A stretch of 64,000 nt of DNA from Bacteroidetes bacterium 43-93. GTDB lineage: Bacteria > Bacteroidota > Bacteroidia > Chitinophagales > Chitinophagaceae. The stretch spans positions 186,001-250,000 of the forward strand of contig MKUO01000023.1 of assembly GCA_001897855.1 (NCBI GenBank), read 5' to 3'. A program made the position numbers and the translations under genes. This document shows, piece by piece, positions 19,350 to 27,658 of this stretch. The first letter of the stretch is position 1, and every line of letters starts with the position of its first letter. The notes under the pieces are model-generated. The model saw nothing but the letters and a program-made list of their open reading frames with translations, made no database searches and was not told the origin of the DNA.

Positions 19350-21069
19350 CCAGTATACGGATTGCTATATAGCATATACCCGTAAGAGTACTGATGATGC
19401 AGATAATCAAAAGAACTCAATAGAATATCAAATTGGAGAAATCAAAAGGAATTTGGCAGGGCAAGGAATAAAAATTGCACCGCTGAATATTGAGGGCTTT
19501 TGTACTGAAGGATATATTACCGAACACCATTCAGGATTTAAAGAAGATGCAGATTTTGAAACAAATGCAGATGGCACAATTTCAATTTCAGTTGAACGGC
19601 CTAAGTTTCTTATGCTTGTTAACCTACTCAAGCAGAAGAAGTTTAAGGGAGTGATATCCTTATGTTGGGATAGATTTAGTCGCAATGAGGCTGACGACAT
19701 GCTGACTAAAAAATTGCTCAAACAAGGGATTGATGTATGTTTTGTCCAGGTCAAATATGATACTGGTAGTTCTGGTGCACTCCACATGGATATTGACGGG
19801 ATGTTTTCCCGACACTATTCACGTACTATTAGCGAGAAAGTTAGAAATACTAACAAGAAACTTAGGAGTGAGGGTAAGTGCATATATACCCCTCCGCTTG
19901 GGTATACAAGCGAGGGCTCAGGTTCTAAACCTCTTGATCCTGAACGGGCAGCCCTTGTAAAGCGGATATTTGAGCTATACGCAACTGGAGAATGGAGTTT
20001 TAGTACATTGGCACAATGGGCAAATCAGCAAGGGTTAACTACAAGGCCATGTCGCAGAAATCGTACTAAAGAAGAAAAGCTGCAAGGCATTGAATTGTCT
20101 GCCATACCAAAATCAACCCGTCCAATAACAGAGACAAGCATTTGGCATATACTGAGTAATCCGTTCTATATTGGTAAAATCACTCATAAAGGAGAATTGT
20201 TTGATAGTAAGGTACACCAACCGCTTATTGACCTTTCAACCTATTACAAAGTGCAATCAATTCTTAAAAGGAGAGCAGTAAAAATTCATTACCCTGAACT
20301 CGCATTTTTCACCTATCGGGGGCTTATAAAATGTGGCTCATGTAAAAGGGGGTATTCACCTTATGTCAAAAAAAACATTACATATTATCGTTCTCGATGT
20401 AGAAAGGATTGCAGTAATCGCGTAAAGAATATTAATGACAAATTCATTACTGCCAAGATTGGCAAAATCTTAAGCAGAATATATTTTACCGAACCTGAAA
20501 AATCGGCTATTGAGGCTAATGCATGGAAAGAACTAGATAAGCATACAGAGAGAAGAAATAAGATTGCAGAGGACTTACGTTTGCAGAAAAACAAGGTTGT
20601 AGTGAACCTCAAATACCTAGGTACAGATAAGTTAAACCTATTACGAACAAAGGTTTTTACTTCAGAACAGCTTATTGAAGAAGAATGTCGTCTTAATGGA
20701 TTATTAGCAGATTATGACGATAAGATAAGCGAGCTTTCTGTTTCCACAAAAGCTATGCTTGAGTATGTTATATCATTTTCAGAACTAGCAAAACATGTGG
20801 CGTTCTATTTTAGTGAAGGATTAGATGCGGAAAAAAGAGACATAGTATTACAAGTCTTTACCGAACTGTATATTGAAAATGGCGAACTAAAATATGTCGC
20901 AACAGAAGCATATAATGCGCTGTTACAGCGTTTTGATACCCAGTTACAACCACTTTGCGGGGAAGATTATGTAGTTCTCGAACTTGTTAATATTTACAAC
21001 CTTGTCAAAGCTAGCAAGGTAACTTTACAGAAATTGCTTGACCATAGCATCTTACCACGAGCCGCCTAG
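19312..21069 (+). CDS. Large serine recombinase 2, head of the defence-module array
   Basis: A 585-residue serine recombinase. The catalytic region is YIAYTRKSTDDADNQ (nucleophile Ser near residue 27), with CWDRFSRNEADDM and HYSRTISEKVRN. A recombinase domain, a zinc ribbon (CGSCKRGY ... CRKDC) and a coiled-coil C-terminal half follow. Its last 37 codons, starting CGEDYVVLEL and ending LDHSILPRAA, recur downstream at 24717 and 26341 as intact frames and at 29017 and 30129 as decayed pieces. Each copy marks the start of a new cargo module. The stop overlaps the stop of an antisense small ORF. Confidence 0.92.
   Translation: MSKATNPLEKIGNQYTDCYIAYTRKSTDDADNQKNSIEYQIGEIKRNLAGQGIKIAPLNIEGFCTEGYITEHHSGFKEDADFETNADGTISISVERPKFLMLVNLLKQKKFKGVISLCWDRFSRNEADDMLTKKLLKQGIDVCFVQVKYDTGSSGALHMDIDGMFSRHYSRTISEKVRNTNKKLRSEGKCIYTPPLGYTSEGSGSKPLDPERAALVKRIFELYATGEWSFSTLAQWANQQGLTTRPCRRNRTKEEKLQGIELSAIPKSTRPITETSIWHILSNPFYIGKITHKGELFDSKVHQPLIDLSTYYKVQSILKRRAVKIHYPELAFFTYRGLIKCGSCKRGYSPYVKKNITYYRSRCRKDCSNRVKNINDKFITAKIGKILSRIYFTEPEKSAIEANAWKELDKHTERRNKIAEDLRLQKNKVVVNLKYLGTDKLNLLRTKVFTSEQLIEEECRLNGLLADYDDKISELSVSTKAMLEYVISFSELAKHVAFYFSEGLDAEKRDIVLQVFTELYIENGELKYVATEAYNALLQRFDTQLQPLCGEDYVVLELVNIYNLVKASKVTLQKLLDHSILPRAA
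20957..21069 (+). repeat. Recombinase-2 tail repeat, copy 1 (in the gene itself)
   Basis: The authentic 3' end of recombinase 2, starting tgcggggaagattatg and ending at the TAG after gccgcc. Homologous copies occur at 24717-24830, 26341-26454, 29017-29129 (frame broken by a one-base loss) and 30129-30160 (first 32 bp only). Confidence 0.85.
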
Positions 21070-21266
21070 CGGTGTTTTCTGCGTTTCCTGTACTCCTCAG
21101 AAGATATAGGGAGGTTGGTCTTAATCTCATACAAGACACCATCTCGTATCGCGTATCCTTCCTTAAACAGTCGATCATCTATATCCCGCATCCACTTTCG
21201 TAGAAAGACCTCAGCTTTCTTCATGGCTACAATATCTTCTTCAGTAAACGGAAACGTCTTAGGCAC
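21066..21266 (-). CDS. Small protein antisense to the module start, EGYxIRDG family
   Basis: A 66-residue protein with a GTG start, ending RKRRKHR. Its stop overlaps that of recombinase 2 in a tail-to-tail arrangement. A relative with the same ending (YHKRRKHR) follows the tail repeat at 26451-26606, and a related one precedes recombinase 2 at 19137. In this module the 5' end runs directly against the XRE frame on the other strand with no intergenic promoter, unlike the 26.4 kb copy; a deletion here is likely. Function unknown; an accessory factor for the recombinase is an inference. Confidence 0.55.
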   Translation of the reverse strand: MPKTFPFTEEDIVAMKKAEVFLRKWMRDIDDRLFKEGYAIRDGVLYEIKTNLPISSEEYRKRRKHR

Positions 21267-21447
21267 TATTTATCGGGAATTGAAAGGACTGACACAGCAG
21301 CAAGTAGCAGATTATCTCGGCTTTAAGAGTACGGCTCGTATCTCTAAATGGGAGAAGGGGGTACAGTATCCGCATCTTGTTAATTTCATACAGTTACTTA
21401 AGCTATATGGAGCTAATGCAAATGAGATATATAATATAACTAGTTAA
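21223..21447 (+). CDS. XRE-family regulator 1 (module 1)
   Basis: A 74-residue helix-turn-helix protein: YRELKGLTQQQVADYLGFKS then ISKWEKGVQYP. It is very close to the XRE proteins at 24911 and 26743. The start is uncertain: the normal N-terminus (MKT...LRHYRELKGL in the copies) is missing and the frame runs into sequence antisense to the small ORF. I chose the ATG at 21223; the ORF opens further upstream. It may have lost its own promoter, and probably regulates the following Gabija genes or the module's mobility. Confidence 0.6.
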   Translation: MATISSSVNGNVLGTIYRELKGLTQQQVADYLGFKSTARISKWEKGVQYPHLVNFIQLLKLYGANANEIYNITS

Positions 21448-21535
21448 AAAAATGTTTAGAATGGAATGATACAGTAAACTGATTAAATTTATATTGATTT
21501 ATACCCAATTACCTATACGACCGTAAACAAATACC

Positions 21536-23257
21536 ATGGCAAAAATCCACAGTCTTCAGATACAAAACTTCAGAGGGATTAAGAAATTTGACCAAACATT
21601 TGGCCAAAGTGACATTGTTTGTCTTATTGGTCGGGGTGACTCAGGAAAGTCAACAATTTTAGAAGCAATATCTCATGTTTTATCACCCCAATGGAATATA
21701 TCCATACAAGACAGCGATTTTACAGACTGTGATACAAAAACACCAATACAAATCCAGGTAACCTTAAGAGAAGTGTCTGGGAAGCTAATTCAAGATGACA
21801 AATTTGGATTGTATTTGCGAGGAATAACAAATAATGCAGTGATAGATAGTGTTGATGAGGCTGAAGAAATAGCACTGACAATAAGACTTAGAATAAATAA
21901 AGACCTAGAGCCACAGTGGTTTGTTTTTAATGAACAACAAGGCGAGGTACACATTTCAGCAGCTGATAGGTCCAGATTAAATGTTTTTATGGTTTCCGAT
22001 TACGTGGATAGGCACTTTTCTTGGAACAAAGGCAATCCATTGTACTCTCTCTTAAAACAAAACGAGTCGGAAGGTGTGGATGAAGAAGATGTAATTATTA
22101 ATGCTCTCAGAGAAGCAAAATCAAAAATAGATAGTCATTCATTTCCTGAACTAGATACAGCTCTACAGAAGGTTATAGTTTCCGCTAAAACTTTTGGTAT
22201 TGATATTTCAAAAGTAGCAAACACTATAGATTTTAAAGATATTTTAGTAAAAGAAGGAAAAGTTTCCTTACATGATACTAAAGTGCCATTTCGCTTGAAG
22301 GGCAAAGGTTCTAAAAGATTACTCTCAATTGCAATTCAAACATCATTAGCTGAACAACGAGGAATAATATTAATTGATGAAATAGAACAAGGCTTAGAAC
22401 CTGATCGGGTTCAACACTTAGTCGCGACCTTGAAAAAAAATAATTTTGGACAAATTTTTCTTACTACACATTCTCAAGATGTACTCGTAGAATTATCTAC
22501 TTCTGATTTATTTCTCATGCGGCAGGGCGCTAGTATGCTAAAAACTTTTAGTACAGATTTGCAAGGGCTCCTGAGAGGTAACCCAACATCTTTCTTTGCT
22601 AATAAAATCATTGTATGTGAAGGTGCAACTGAAATAGGAATTTGTAGAGCACTTAACGCTTTTAAAATTGAAAAGGGGCAAAGTAATGCCGCATATCAAG
22701 GAGTGAGATTTGCAGACGGCAAAGGAAGCCAAGGAGTAGTATACACAGATGGATTTTATGATAGTGGATTCTCTACTTGTTTATTCTGCGACTCCGATCT
22801 TAAAAAAGATAACCAAGATGTAAACAAAAATAAGGATCGCCTTTCTAAAAAAGGCATCAAGCTCGTAGATTGGGACTCAGGGGATTGTTTAGAAACTGCT
22901 GTTTTTAAATATTTGCCATTTGACGCTATGTCGGATGTATTAGCTTGTGCTACAGCTTTTAAAGAGGCTGAAGAAGGTGGTGACCTTACCATCCACAAAA
23001 AAGCTATTTGGGAAGGTATCGCTGCAAAGTTTGGTAGAGAATGTCCAAGTACCTTTACTGCCGAAACAGATAGTCCTGCGTTAAGGGCTGCTATGGCAAA
23101 GGCAGCGACCGCAAAAAATAAGAGTTGGTTTAAGTCTCAAAGCAAGGGTAATGAGCTAGGGAAAATAATATTTAAACATTGGGATGCTATCTCAGATAAT
23201 AAGCTTAAGCATCAACTTAACGAATTGTCTAAATTCATTGACGGTAATGGACTATAA
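21536..23257 (+). CDS. gajA: Gabija defence protein GajA, OLD-like ATPase-TOPRIM nuclease
   Basis: A 573-residue protein with an ABC-type ATPase: QNFRGIKKF (residues 10-18), Walker A GRGDSGKS (32-39), ABC-like segment RLKGKGSKRLLSIA and Walker B IILIDEIEQGLEPD. A TOPRIM nuclease domain follows, with IVCEGATE (about 357-364) and CDSDLKK (about 417). This domain order, and the overlapping UvrD-like partner, define the Gabija anti-phage system, in which GajA nicks DNA when nucleotide pools fall. The gene starts with a good ATG after an AT-rich gap and overlaps gajB by 11 bp. Confidence 0.9.
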   Translation: MAKIHSLQIQNFRGIKKFDQTFGQSDIVCLIGRGDSGKSTILEAISHVLSPQWNISIQDSDFTDCDTKTPIQIQVTLREVSGKLIQDDKFGLYLRGITNNAVIDSVDEAEEIALTIRLRINKDLEPQWFVFNEQQGEVHISAADRSRLNVFMVSDYVDRHFSWNKGNPLYSLLKQNESEGVDEEDVIINALREAKSKIDSHSFPELDTALQKVIVSAKTFGIDISKVANTIDFKDILVKEGKVSLHDTKVPFRLKGKGSKRLLSIAIQTSLAEQRGIILIDEIEQGLEPDRVQHLVATLKKNNFGQIFLTTHSQDVLVELSTSDLFLMRQGASMLKTFSTDLQGLLRGNPTSFFANKIIVCEGATEIGICRALNAFKIEKGQSNAAYQGVRFADGKGSQGVVYTDGFYDSGFSTCLFCDSDLKKDNQDVNKNKDRLSKKGIKLVDWDSGDCLETAVFKYLPFDAMSDVLACATAFKEAEEGGDLTIHKKAIWEGIAAKFGRECPSTFTAETDSPALRAAMAKAATAKNKSWFKSQSKGNELGKIIFKHWDAISDNKLKHQLNELSKFIDGNGL

Positions 23258-24668
23258 AGATTTTGTCTCAAAGCCTAAGAGTATGCTTATTGCGCCTGCA
23301 GGATATGGCAAGACCTACACCATTTCCGAATGTTTAGCGTATACAAACGGTAAACAACTAATACTGACCCATACTCATGCAGGTATTGCATCTATTAAAG
23401 AAAAAGTAAAAAAGACAAATCCGAATTTAAATAATGTGTCAATCGAAACCATTACGGGCTTTGCACAAAAATTTGTATTGGCATATTGCACACCTGATGA
23501 AATTCCCGCGCCTAATACCAATGAGTTTTACAAATTTGTAGTTATTCGGGCGAATGAACTGTTTAAAAAAAGAATTATTCGTGAAGTAATACTTGCTTCA
23601 TATTCGGGGCTATTCGTTGACGAATATCAAGATTGCACAGAAACGCAACATGCTCTGATTATCACACTTTCTGAAATACTTCCAACACGAATATTGGGAG
23701 ATCATTTGCAAGGAATATTTGAGTTCGGAGATGATATATTGGTTGACTTAACTATTTCAGAAAAAATGCAAGGATTTCACGATAACCAATACCTACTTAC
23801 AGAACCTAAACGATGGGAACACCATAATGTGGCTCTTGGCGAGTCTTTAAAAATTATCCGTTCTAGTTTAGAAGCAAAAGTAGATATCGATATATCGAAG
23901 CATCCAAGTATTGAGGTTATAATTGCACCAGAAGCAGATCTGTTTAATATCAAGAAAGATTACGCGAAGAAAATTTGGTCACTACAAAAGGAAAGAAGTT
24001 TACTGATTATTCACCCTGATACCTCAAGCATTAACCCACGAAGAAAGGTTATGAGTGCTTTTAAAAACTCTTTTCATTTAATAGAAGCGATTGATGACAA
24101 AGATTTTTATAAAATAAGCACGCTGCTGGATAACTCCAAGACTGAAAACATTGAAAAATCACTTAGAGATATTTGTTATCAACTTTTTAGCAAATCACAA
24201 TTAAATAAATGGTTCAATGATAAAGGTCTAGTAAATAAAAAGAAACTAGATGAGATAGCATTAATTGCTCCAGTTAAAAAGTTATTGGAACAGTATAAAA
24301 TCGACAATTCTTTTCTTGTCATAAGCAATATGCTAAGGGAAGTGCAACGACTTCCGGATATGTCCTGTTATCGCACAGAGCTATTGGCCAGCTTATTGAG
24401 ATCCTTGGAGAATGCCCATAATGATTTAATTACTGTTACTGAAGCAATGACCAAAAGACGCAATCAAATACGCCGTATGGGCAGAAGTGTTGACGGCAGA
24501 TGTATTGGTACAACGCTTTTAACTAAAGGGCTTGAATTTGATACGGTTGTCATTTTAAATGCGCATAAGTTTAAATGCCCAAAGAATCTGTATGTTGCTT
24601 TGACTAGAGCGAAGAAGCGTTTAATAGTATGCACAGAAAAGCAAATACTATCACCTTACAAAAACTAG
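23247..24668 (+). CDS. gajB: Gabija defence protein GajB, UvrD-like helicase
   Basis: The start chosen is ATG 23247 (473 residues), which overlaps the gajA stop and puts the P-loop at normal distance; a longer frame extends inside gajA. SF1A helicase motifs are present: APAGYGKT (residues 16-23), FVDEYQD (motif II), LGDHLQGIF (motif III) and LYVALTRAKKRLIV (motif VI). In Gabija, GajB binds the GajA tetramer and is activated by DNA ends, causing NTP depletion and abortive infection. Both subunits appear intact, so the system is probably functional. Confidence 0.9.
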   Translation: MDYKDFVSKPKSMLIAPAGYGKTYTISECLAYTNGKQLILTHTHAGIASIKEKVKKTNPNLNNVSIETITGFAQKFVLAYCTPDEIPAPNTNEFYKFVVIRANELFKKRIIREVILASYSGLFVDEYQDCTETQHALIITLSEILPTRILGDHLQGIFEFGDDILVDLTISEKMQGFHDNQYLLTEPKRWEHHNVALGESLKIIRSSLEAKVDIDISKHPSIEVIIAPEADLFNIKKDYAKKIWSLQKERSLLIIHPDTSSINPRRKVMSAFKNSFHLIEAIDDKDFYKISTLLDNSKTENIEKSLRDICYQLFSKSQLNKWFNDKGLVNKKKLDEIALIAPVKKLLEQYKIDNSFLVISNMLREVQRLPDMSCYRTELLASLLRSLENAHNDLITVTEAMTKRRNQIRRMGRSVDGRCIGTTLLTKGLEFDTVVILNAHKFKCPKNLYVALTRAKKRLIVCTEKQILSPYKN

Positions 24669-24716
24669 TTCGAAAAACCGTTATTTATTAAGTTGTATTT
24701 GCCATATATGGCAACT

Positions 24717-24830
24717 TGCGGGGAAGATTATGTTGTTCTCGAACTGGAGAAAATCTACAATCTTGTTAGAAGAAACAAGCCAACACTCCAAAAACTACTT
24801 GACCATAGTATTTTACCACGAGCCGCCTAA
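24717..24830 (+). repeat. Recombinase-2 tail repeat, copy 2
   Basis: Encodes CGEDYVVLELEKIYNLV...LDHSILPRAA with an intact frame and TAA stop but without any recombinase in front. It lies 48 bp after gajB and starts module 2. The following bases (acggtcttgg...) correspond to a remnant of the antisense small ORF. Confidence 0.85.
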
Positions 24831-24910
24831 CGGTCTTGGTTTTTCGCTTACCATTTCTAGTGTTTTTAACCTCCTTATGCAAAGGAACAATCGTTTCTAC
24901 TATTACATCT

Positions 24911-25120
24911 ATGAAAACAAGAAAAAATAACCTAAGGCATTATCGGGAGTTGAAAGGATTAACACAACAGCAAGTAGCAGATTATTTGGGATTTAAGAGT
25001 ACAGATCGAATTTCTCGATGGGAAGCCGGACTAACATATCCGCATGTTAGAAACCTCTTTAAATTAGGTGTGCTTTTTGAACTGCACGCTGAAGAGTTAT
25101 ATTCAGAAAAAGAATTTTAA
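24911..25120 (+). CDS. XRE-family regulator 2 (module 2)
   Basis: A 69-residue single-domain HTH protein, MKTRKNNLRHYRELKGLTQQ with DYLGFKSTDRISRWEAGLTYP. The start is the ATG at 24911, in the same position as in the 26.7 kb copy. It is near-identical in its HTH to the XRE proteins of modules 1 and 3, and probably binds the module promoter. It follows a tail repeat and precedes the small hydrophilic protein and zincin. Confidence 0.75.
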   Translation: MKTRKNNLRHYRELKGLTQQQVADYLGFKSTDRISRWEAGLTYPHVRNLFKLGVLFELHAEELYSEKEF

Positions 25121-25171
25121 TTTTTAATGCAATAAACGCTCGTTAACTTACTGGTACTAAAACAATATTTT

Positions 25172-25378
25172 ATGAGCAAAAACTCAAACAAAAGTTATGA
25201 CCACAATCGGGGTCAGCAAGACAGAGCCAATAGTAAGGGCGGTAACGGACAGGATAACTATAATCCTCCAGGGAAAGGAGATCCAACTGGCGGATTCTTC
25301 TCAAGCAAAGCCACTAATATCGCTCGTGACAATTATGACAAAGGATGGGCGTCACACAGAAATCAAAAGAAGAATTAG
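25172..25378 (+). CDS. Small hydrophilic Asn/Gly-rich protein
   Basis: 68 residues, very polar, rich in Asn, Gly, Lys and Asp (DHNRGQQDRANSKGG), with no hydrophobic core and no cysteine; likely intrinsically disordered. It starts at an ATG 51 bp after the XRE gene. It is convergent with the zincin gene. It could be a partner or substrate of that peptidase, but nothing in the sequence proves this. Confidence 0.5.
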   Translation: MSKNSNKSYDHNRGQQDRANSKGGNGQDNYNPPGKGDPTGGFFSSKATNIARDNYDKGWASHRNQKKN

Positions 25379-25425
25379 TGTTTTTGTCAATTGAAGTCTT
25401 GTTAGGTTACAGTTAGGTGTAGCTA

Positions 25426-26259
25426 TTATTTTAAGATAGTTGCATCTAACTTTTTTAATGTTCCTTCTCCAAGTGTTTTTTCTATCAATCTTCCTACTTT
25501 AAATAGGTCGCCATTTGCTTGAGCATGTATAAACAGTCCGAGTACTTCTTCTTTACTAGAAAATGAATCTTGATTCTTCTGAAATAACATATCTACAAGT
25601 GTATACAGCTTCTCCACCTCTTCTCTTCTGCTTGTATCAATCGACACATCAAACTTCTCATCTTTGAATAGGGAGTTAATTTTTACTGAGTTGTTATAAA
25701 ACTGTTCAGTTGCGTATCCAATTATCGCTTCTTCAAGATTATTTAGATAAGTGGTTTTCCCATCACGAGAAACGACAGCAATGCCATTACGATATGGTCT
25801 GACTTGAGCTGCATCTTCTTCTGTACTTGGCAGTACTTGCAATGCCGTATAGGATTTCAAGTGCATAAGCTCGTGAAAGAGGGTAAGCGAAAATGCAGTA
25901 TCTGACGGATTCCTATCTATGAGTATACTTTTAAGTGTACTTGAGTGGGCTCCTCTACTAAAATGCCCTTCAGTGTATTCTTCTGTTCCATGCTCTTTTA
26001 ATACATGAATATTTTTTATAGGCACAGTAATTTGCTTATCTCTCCCGTATTCCTTCAGAAAATTGTCTGCTGATTTTTCAGCAAAATGAATCAATGCAAT
26101 ATCATTGGAAGTCTTTTCTATTTCAAACTCCTCAATTTTCTTTCCTCCGATTTGTGTGATTTGCTCGATAATATACCTATGCCACTCATGCTCTAAATGC
26201 TCTTGGTCCTTTGGCAGACCTACCAATTTATCTATGAATTGATTGTTTGGTTGTTCCAC
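25426..26259 (-). CDS. HExxH zincin metallopeptidase-like protein
   Basis: 277 residues, no signal peptide, so probably cytosolic. The zinc motif is LFHELMHLKSY (about residues 128-138), with a downstream glutamate in NNLEEAIIGYATEQ as a candidate third ligand. The remainder is not a family I can name. It is the main cargo of module 2, transcribed toward the small protein gene and away from the next tail repeat at 26341. Cytosolic zincins in such islands often act in regulated proteolysis or defence; that role is inference here. Confidence 0.65.
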   Translation of the reverse strand: MEQPNNQFIDKLVGLPKDQEHLEHEWHRYIIEQITQIGGKKIEEFEIEKTSNDIALIHFAEKSADNFLKEYGRDKQITVPIKNIHVLKEHGTEEYTEGHFSRGAHSSTLKSILIDRNPSDTAFSLTLFHELMHLKSYTALQVLPSTEEDAAQVRPYRNGIAVVSRDGKTTYLNNLEEAIIGYATEQFYNNSVKINSLFKDEKFDVSIDTSRREEVEKLYTLVDMLFQKNQDSFSSKEEVLGLFIHAQANGDLFKVGRLIEKTLGEGTLKKLDATILK

Positions 26260-26340
26260 ATACGCAAGTATATCATTAGTGCGGGATGCAGTATAATATC
26301 CTTATTTTATAAGGAATGTAGGTTGTTACAATTGACAAGT

Positions 26341-26454
26341 TGCGGGGAAGATTATGTAATTCTCAAACTAGTTAAAATCTACAATCTTGTCAAAGCTAGC
26401 AAGGTCGTCTTACAAAGATTACTTGACCATAATATCTTACCACGAGCCGCTTAG
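26341..26454 (+). repeat. Recombinase-2 tail repeat, copy 3
   Basis: Encodes CGEDYVILKLVKIYNLVKAS...LPRAA and a TAG stop, closest to copy 1 at the KASK segment. The stop again overlaps the stop of an antisense small ORF, as at copy 1. It opens module 3. Confidence 0.85.
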
Positions 26455-26606
26455 CGGTGTTTTCTGCGTTTATGGTACGTCGTAGCATCTACATACTCTC
26501 CATCAAGCGTATAGGGCTTGCCATCACGCAGCTTATAACCTTCATTATATAGTCTGTCATCTATATTTTGCTTCCACCTCGTTAGGGACTTAATCGCTTT
26601 GAGCAT
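26451..26606 (-). CDS. Small protein of the EGYxxRDG family, start degraded
   Basis: 51 residues from the internal ATG at 26606, ending YHKRRKHR. The reading frame is homologous to the ORF at 21066-21266 further upstream (PKKFPFN versus PKTFPFT), but the expected start codon is ATA (26646-26648), so the N-terminus has lost its normal initiation or uses the internal ATG. It is tail-to-tail with tail repeat copy 3 and divergent from the XRE gene at 26743. Confidence 0.45.
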   Translation of the reverse strand: MLKAIKSLTRWKQNIDDRLYNEGYKLRDGKPYTLDGEYVDATTYHKRRKHR

Positions 26607-26742
26607 CTCAGATACTACTTCTATGTTAAAAGGAAACTTCTTCGGTATTATTCTTGATTGCTTCTTTATCAGGGAGTACCAGAACTTATCGAAAGACGCA
26701 AAATTTCCTTCCTACCACCATTTCATTACTAATTTTAACCTT

Positions 26743-26943
26743 ATGTATATGAAAACAATACAAAATAGTCTTAGACACTACAGGGGATTAAGGGGCTTAA
26801 ACCAGAAACAGGTAGCAGACTATTTGGGTTTTAAAAGTACGGATAGGATATGTCGTTGGGAGAAAGGGTTGGCTTATCCTAGTGTAAAAAATCTATTTTG
26901 GATATCAGAAGCTCTTCAGGCTTCAATAAAAGAACTATATTAA
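26743..26943 (+). CDS. XRE-family regulator 3 (module 3)
   Basis: 66 residues; ATG 26743, or the second ATG at 26749 that matches the MKT start of copy 2. HTH: LNQKQVADYLGFKSTDRICR. It is divergent from the small ORF across about 100 bp of AT-rich sequence, which is likely its operator region. It is convergent with the cyclase gene, whose stop is 3 bp away. Confidence 0.75.
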   Translation: MYMKTIQNSLRHYRGLRGLNQKQVADYLGFKSTDRICRWEKGLAYPSVKNLFWISEALQASIKELY

Positions 26944-26945
26944 TT

Positions 26946-27650
26946 TTAAGGCTTCTTCGTGTATTTTGTTCGATAAATACTTCGGTCAACTCCTGTAAAA
27001 TTGAATGAACGAGCTTCCCATAAAGGTTTGCCATTATTCTTGCTACTTTCTGGTAATTTATCAAAACATGCTTTTGTAATGTAAACACTGTATGGATAGT
27101 TTCGTATGTCTGATAGCTTAGCTGCAAAACTTGGAGCTTCGCCAATCCAGATAAGATCATTATTATTTCTGATTCCAGCACGTACGGCAACTGCTTCTCC
27201 TGTGGCTATTCCTATACAATGACGAATTTTTATACTGTTATCACTAACTGATTTAAATTTTTCGGTTGCTTTGGGATTCAACACGTTCTCTACCATCCAA
27301 TCTATTTCTCTTGCACAACTGGTCGCATTTGTATTTGGGGTATCACCCATAAATACGGCCATTACTCTATCACCGTCAAAACTTCGTATTTCACCTCCCC
27401 AAGCTATAATAGACCTCGTACAACAATCGAGGTATGCACGAATTATTTTTGCGGTTGTCTCCCAGGGACATGTTTTAGCCAAATTAGAAGAGCCAGCTAA
27501 GTCAGCATACAGAAAGGTTGCTTTTACTTTAACAGCGCCGTCCTTAAGAGTTACACTATCGGACTCAGGAACTACGGTACCATCCCTAGTATCCCATTTA
27601 GTACTAAAAATAGTTTCTATTTGTTCAGTTAATGTATCTACCCAAGCCAT
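26946..27650 (-). CDS. Class III nucleotide cyclase, Pycsar-type (cyclase 1)
   Basis: 234 residues forming one class III cyclase catalytic domain. The two metal-binding aspartates are D50 in FLYADLAGSSNL and D94 in SFDGDRVMAVF, followed by HCIGIATGEAVAVRAG and a substrate-loop segment NNNDLIWIGEAPSFAAKL. Stand-alone cyclases beside a small membrane effector are the mark of Pycsar anti-phage systems, which make cCMP or cUMP on infection. It is the last gene of a tight three-gene operon (8 bp gap). Which base is cyclised cannot be read. Confidence 0.8.
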   Translation of the reverse strand: MAWVDTLTEQIETIFSTKWDTRDGTVVPESDSVTLKDGAVKVKATFLYADLAGSSNLAKTCPWETTAKIIRAYLDCCTRSIIAWGGEIRSFDGDRVMAVFMGDTPNTNATSCAREIDWMVENVLNPKATEKFKSVSDNSIKIRHCIGIATGEAVAVRAGIRNNNDLIWIGEAPSFAAKLSDIRNYPYSVYITKACFDKLPESSKNNGKPLWEARSFNFTGVDRSIYRTKYTKKP

Positions 27651-27658
27651 AAATTCTA

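Noticed and set aside
26197..26454. 85-codon ORF containing the third tail repeat
   Set aside because: The upstream half is antisense to the zincin gene; only the tail-repeat part is meaningful and is listed as a repeat.
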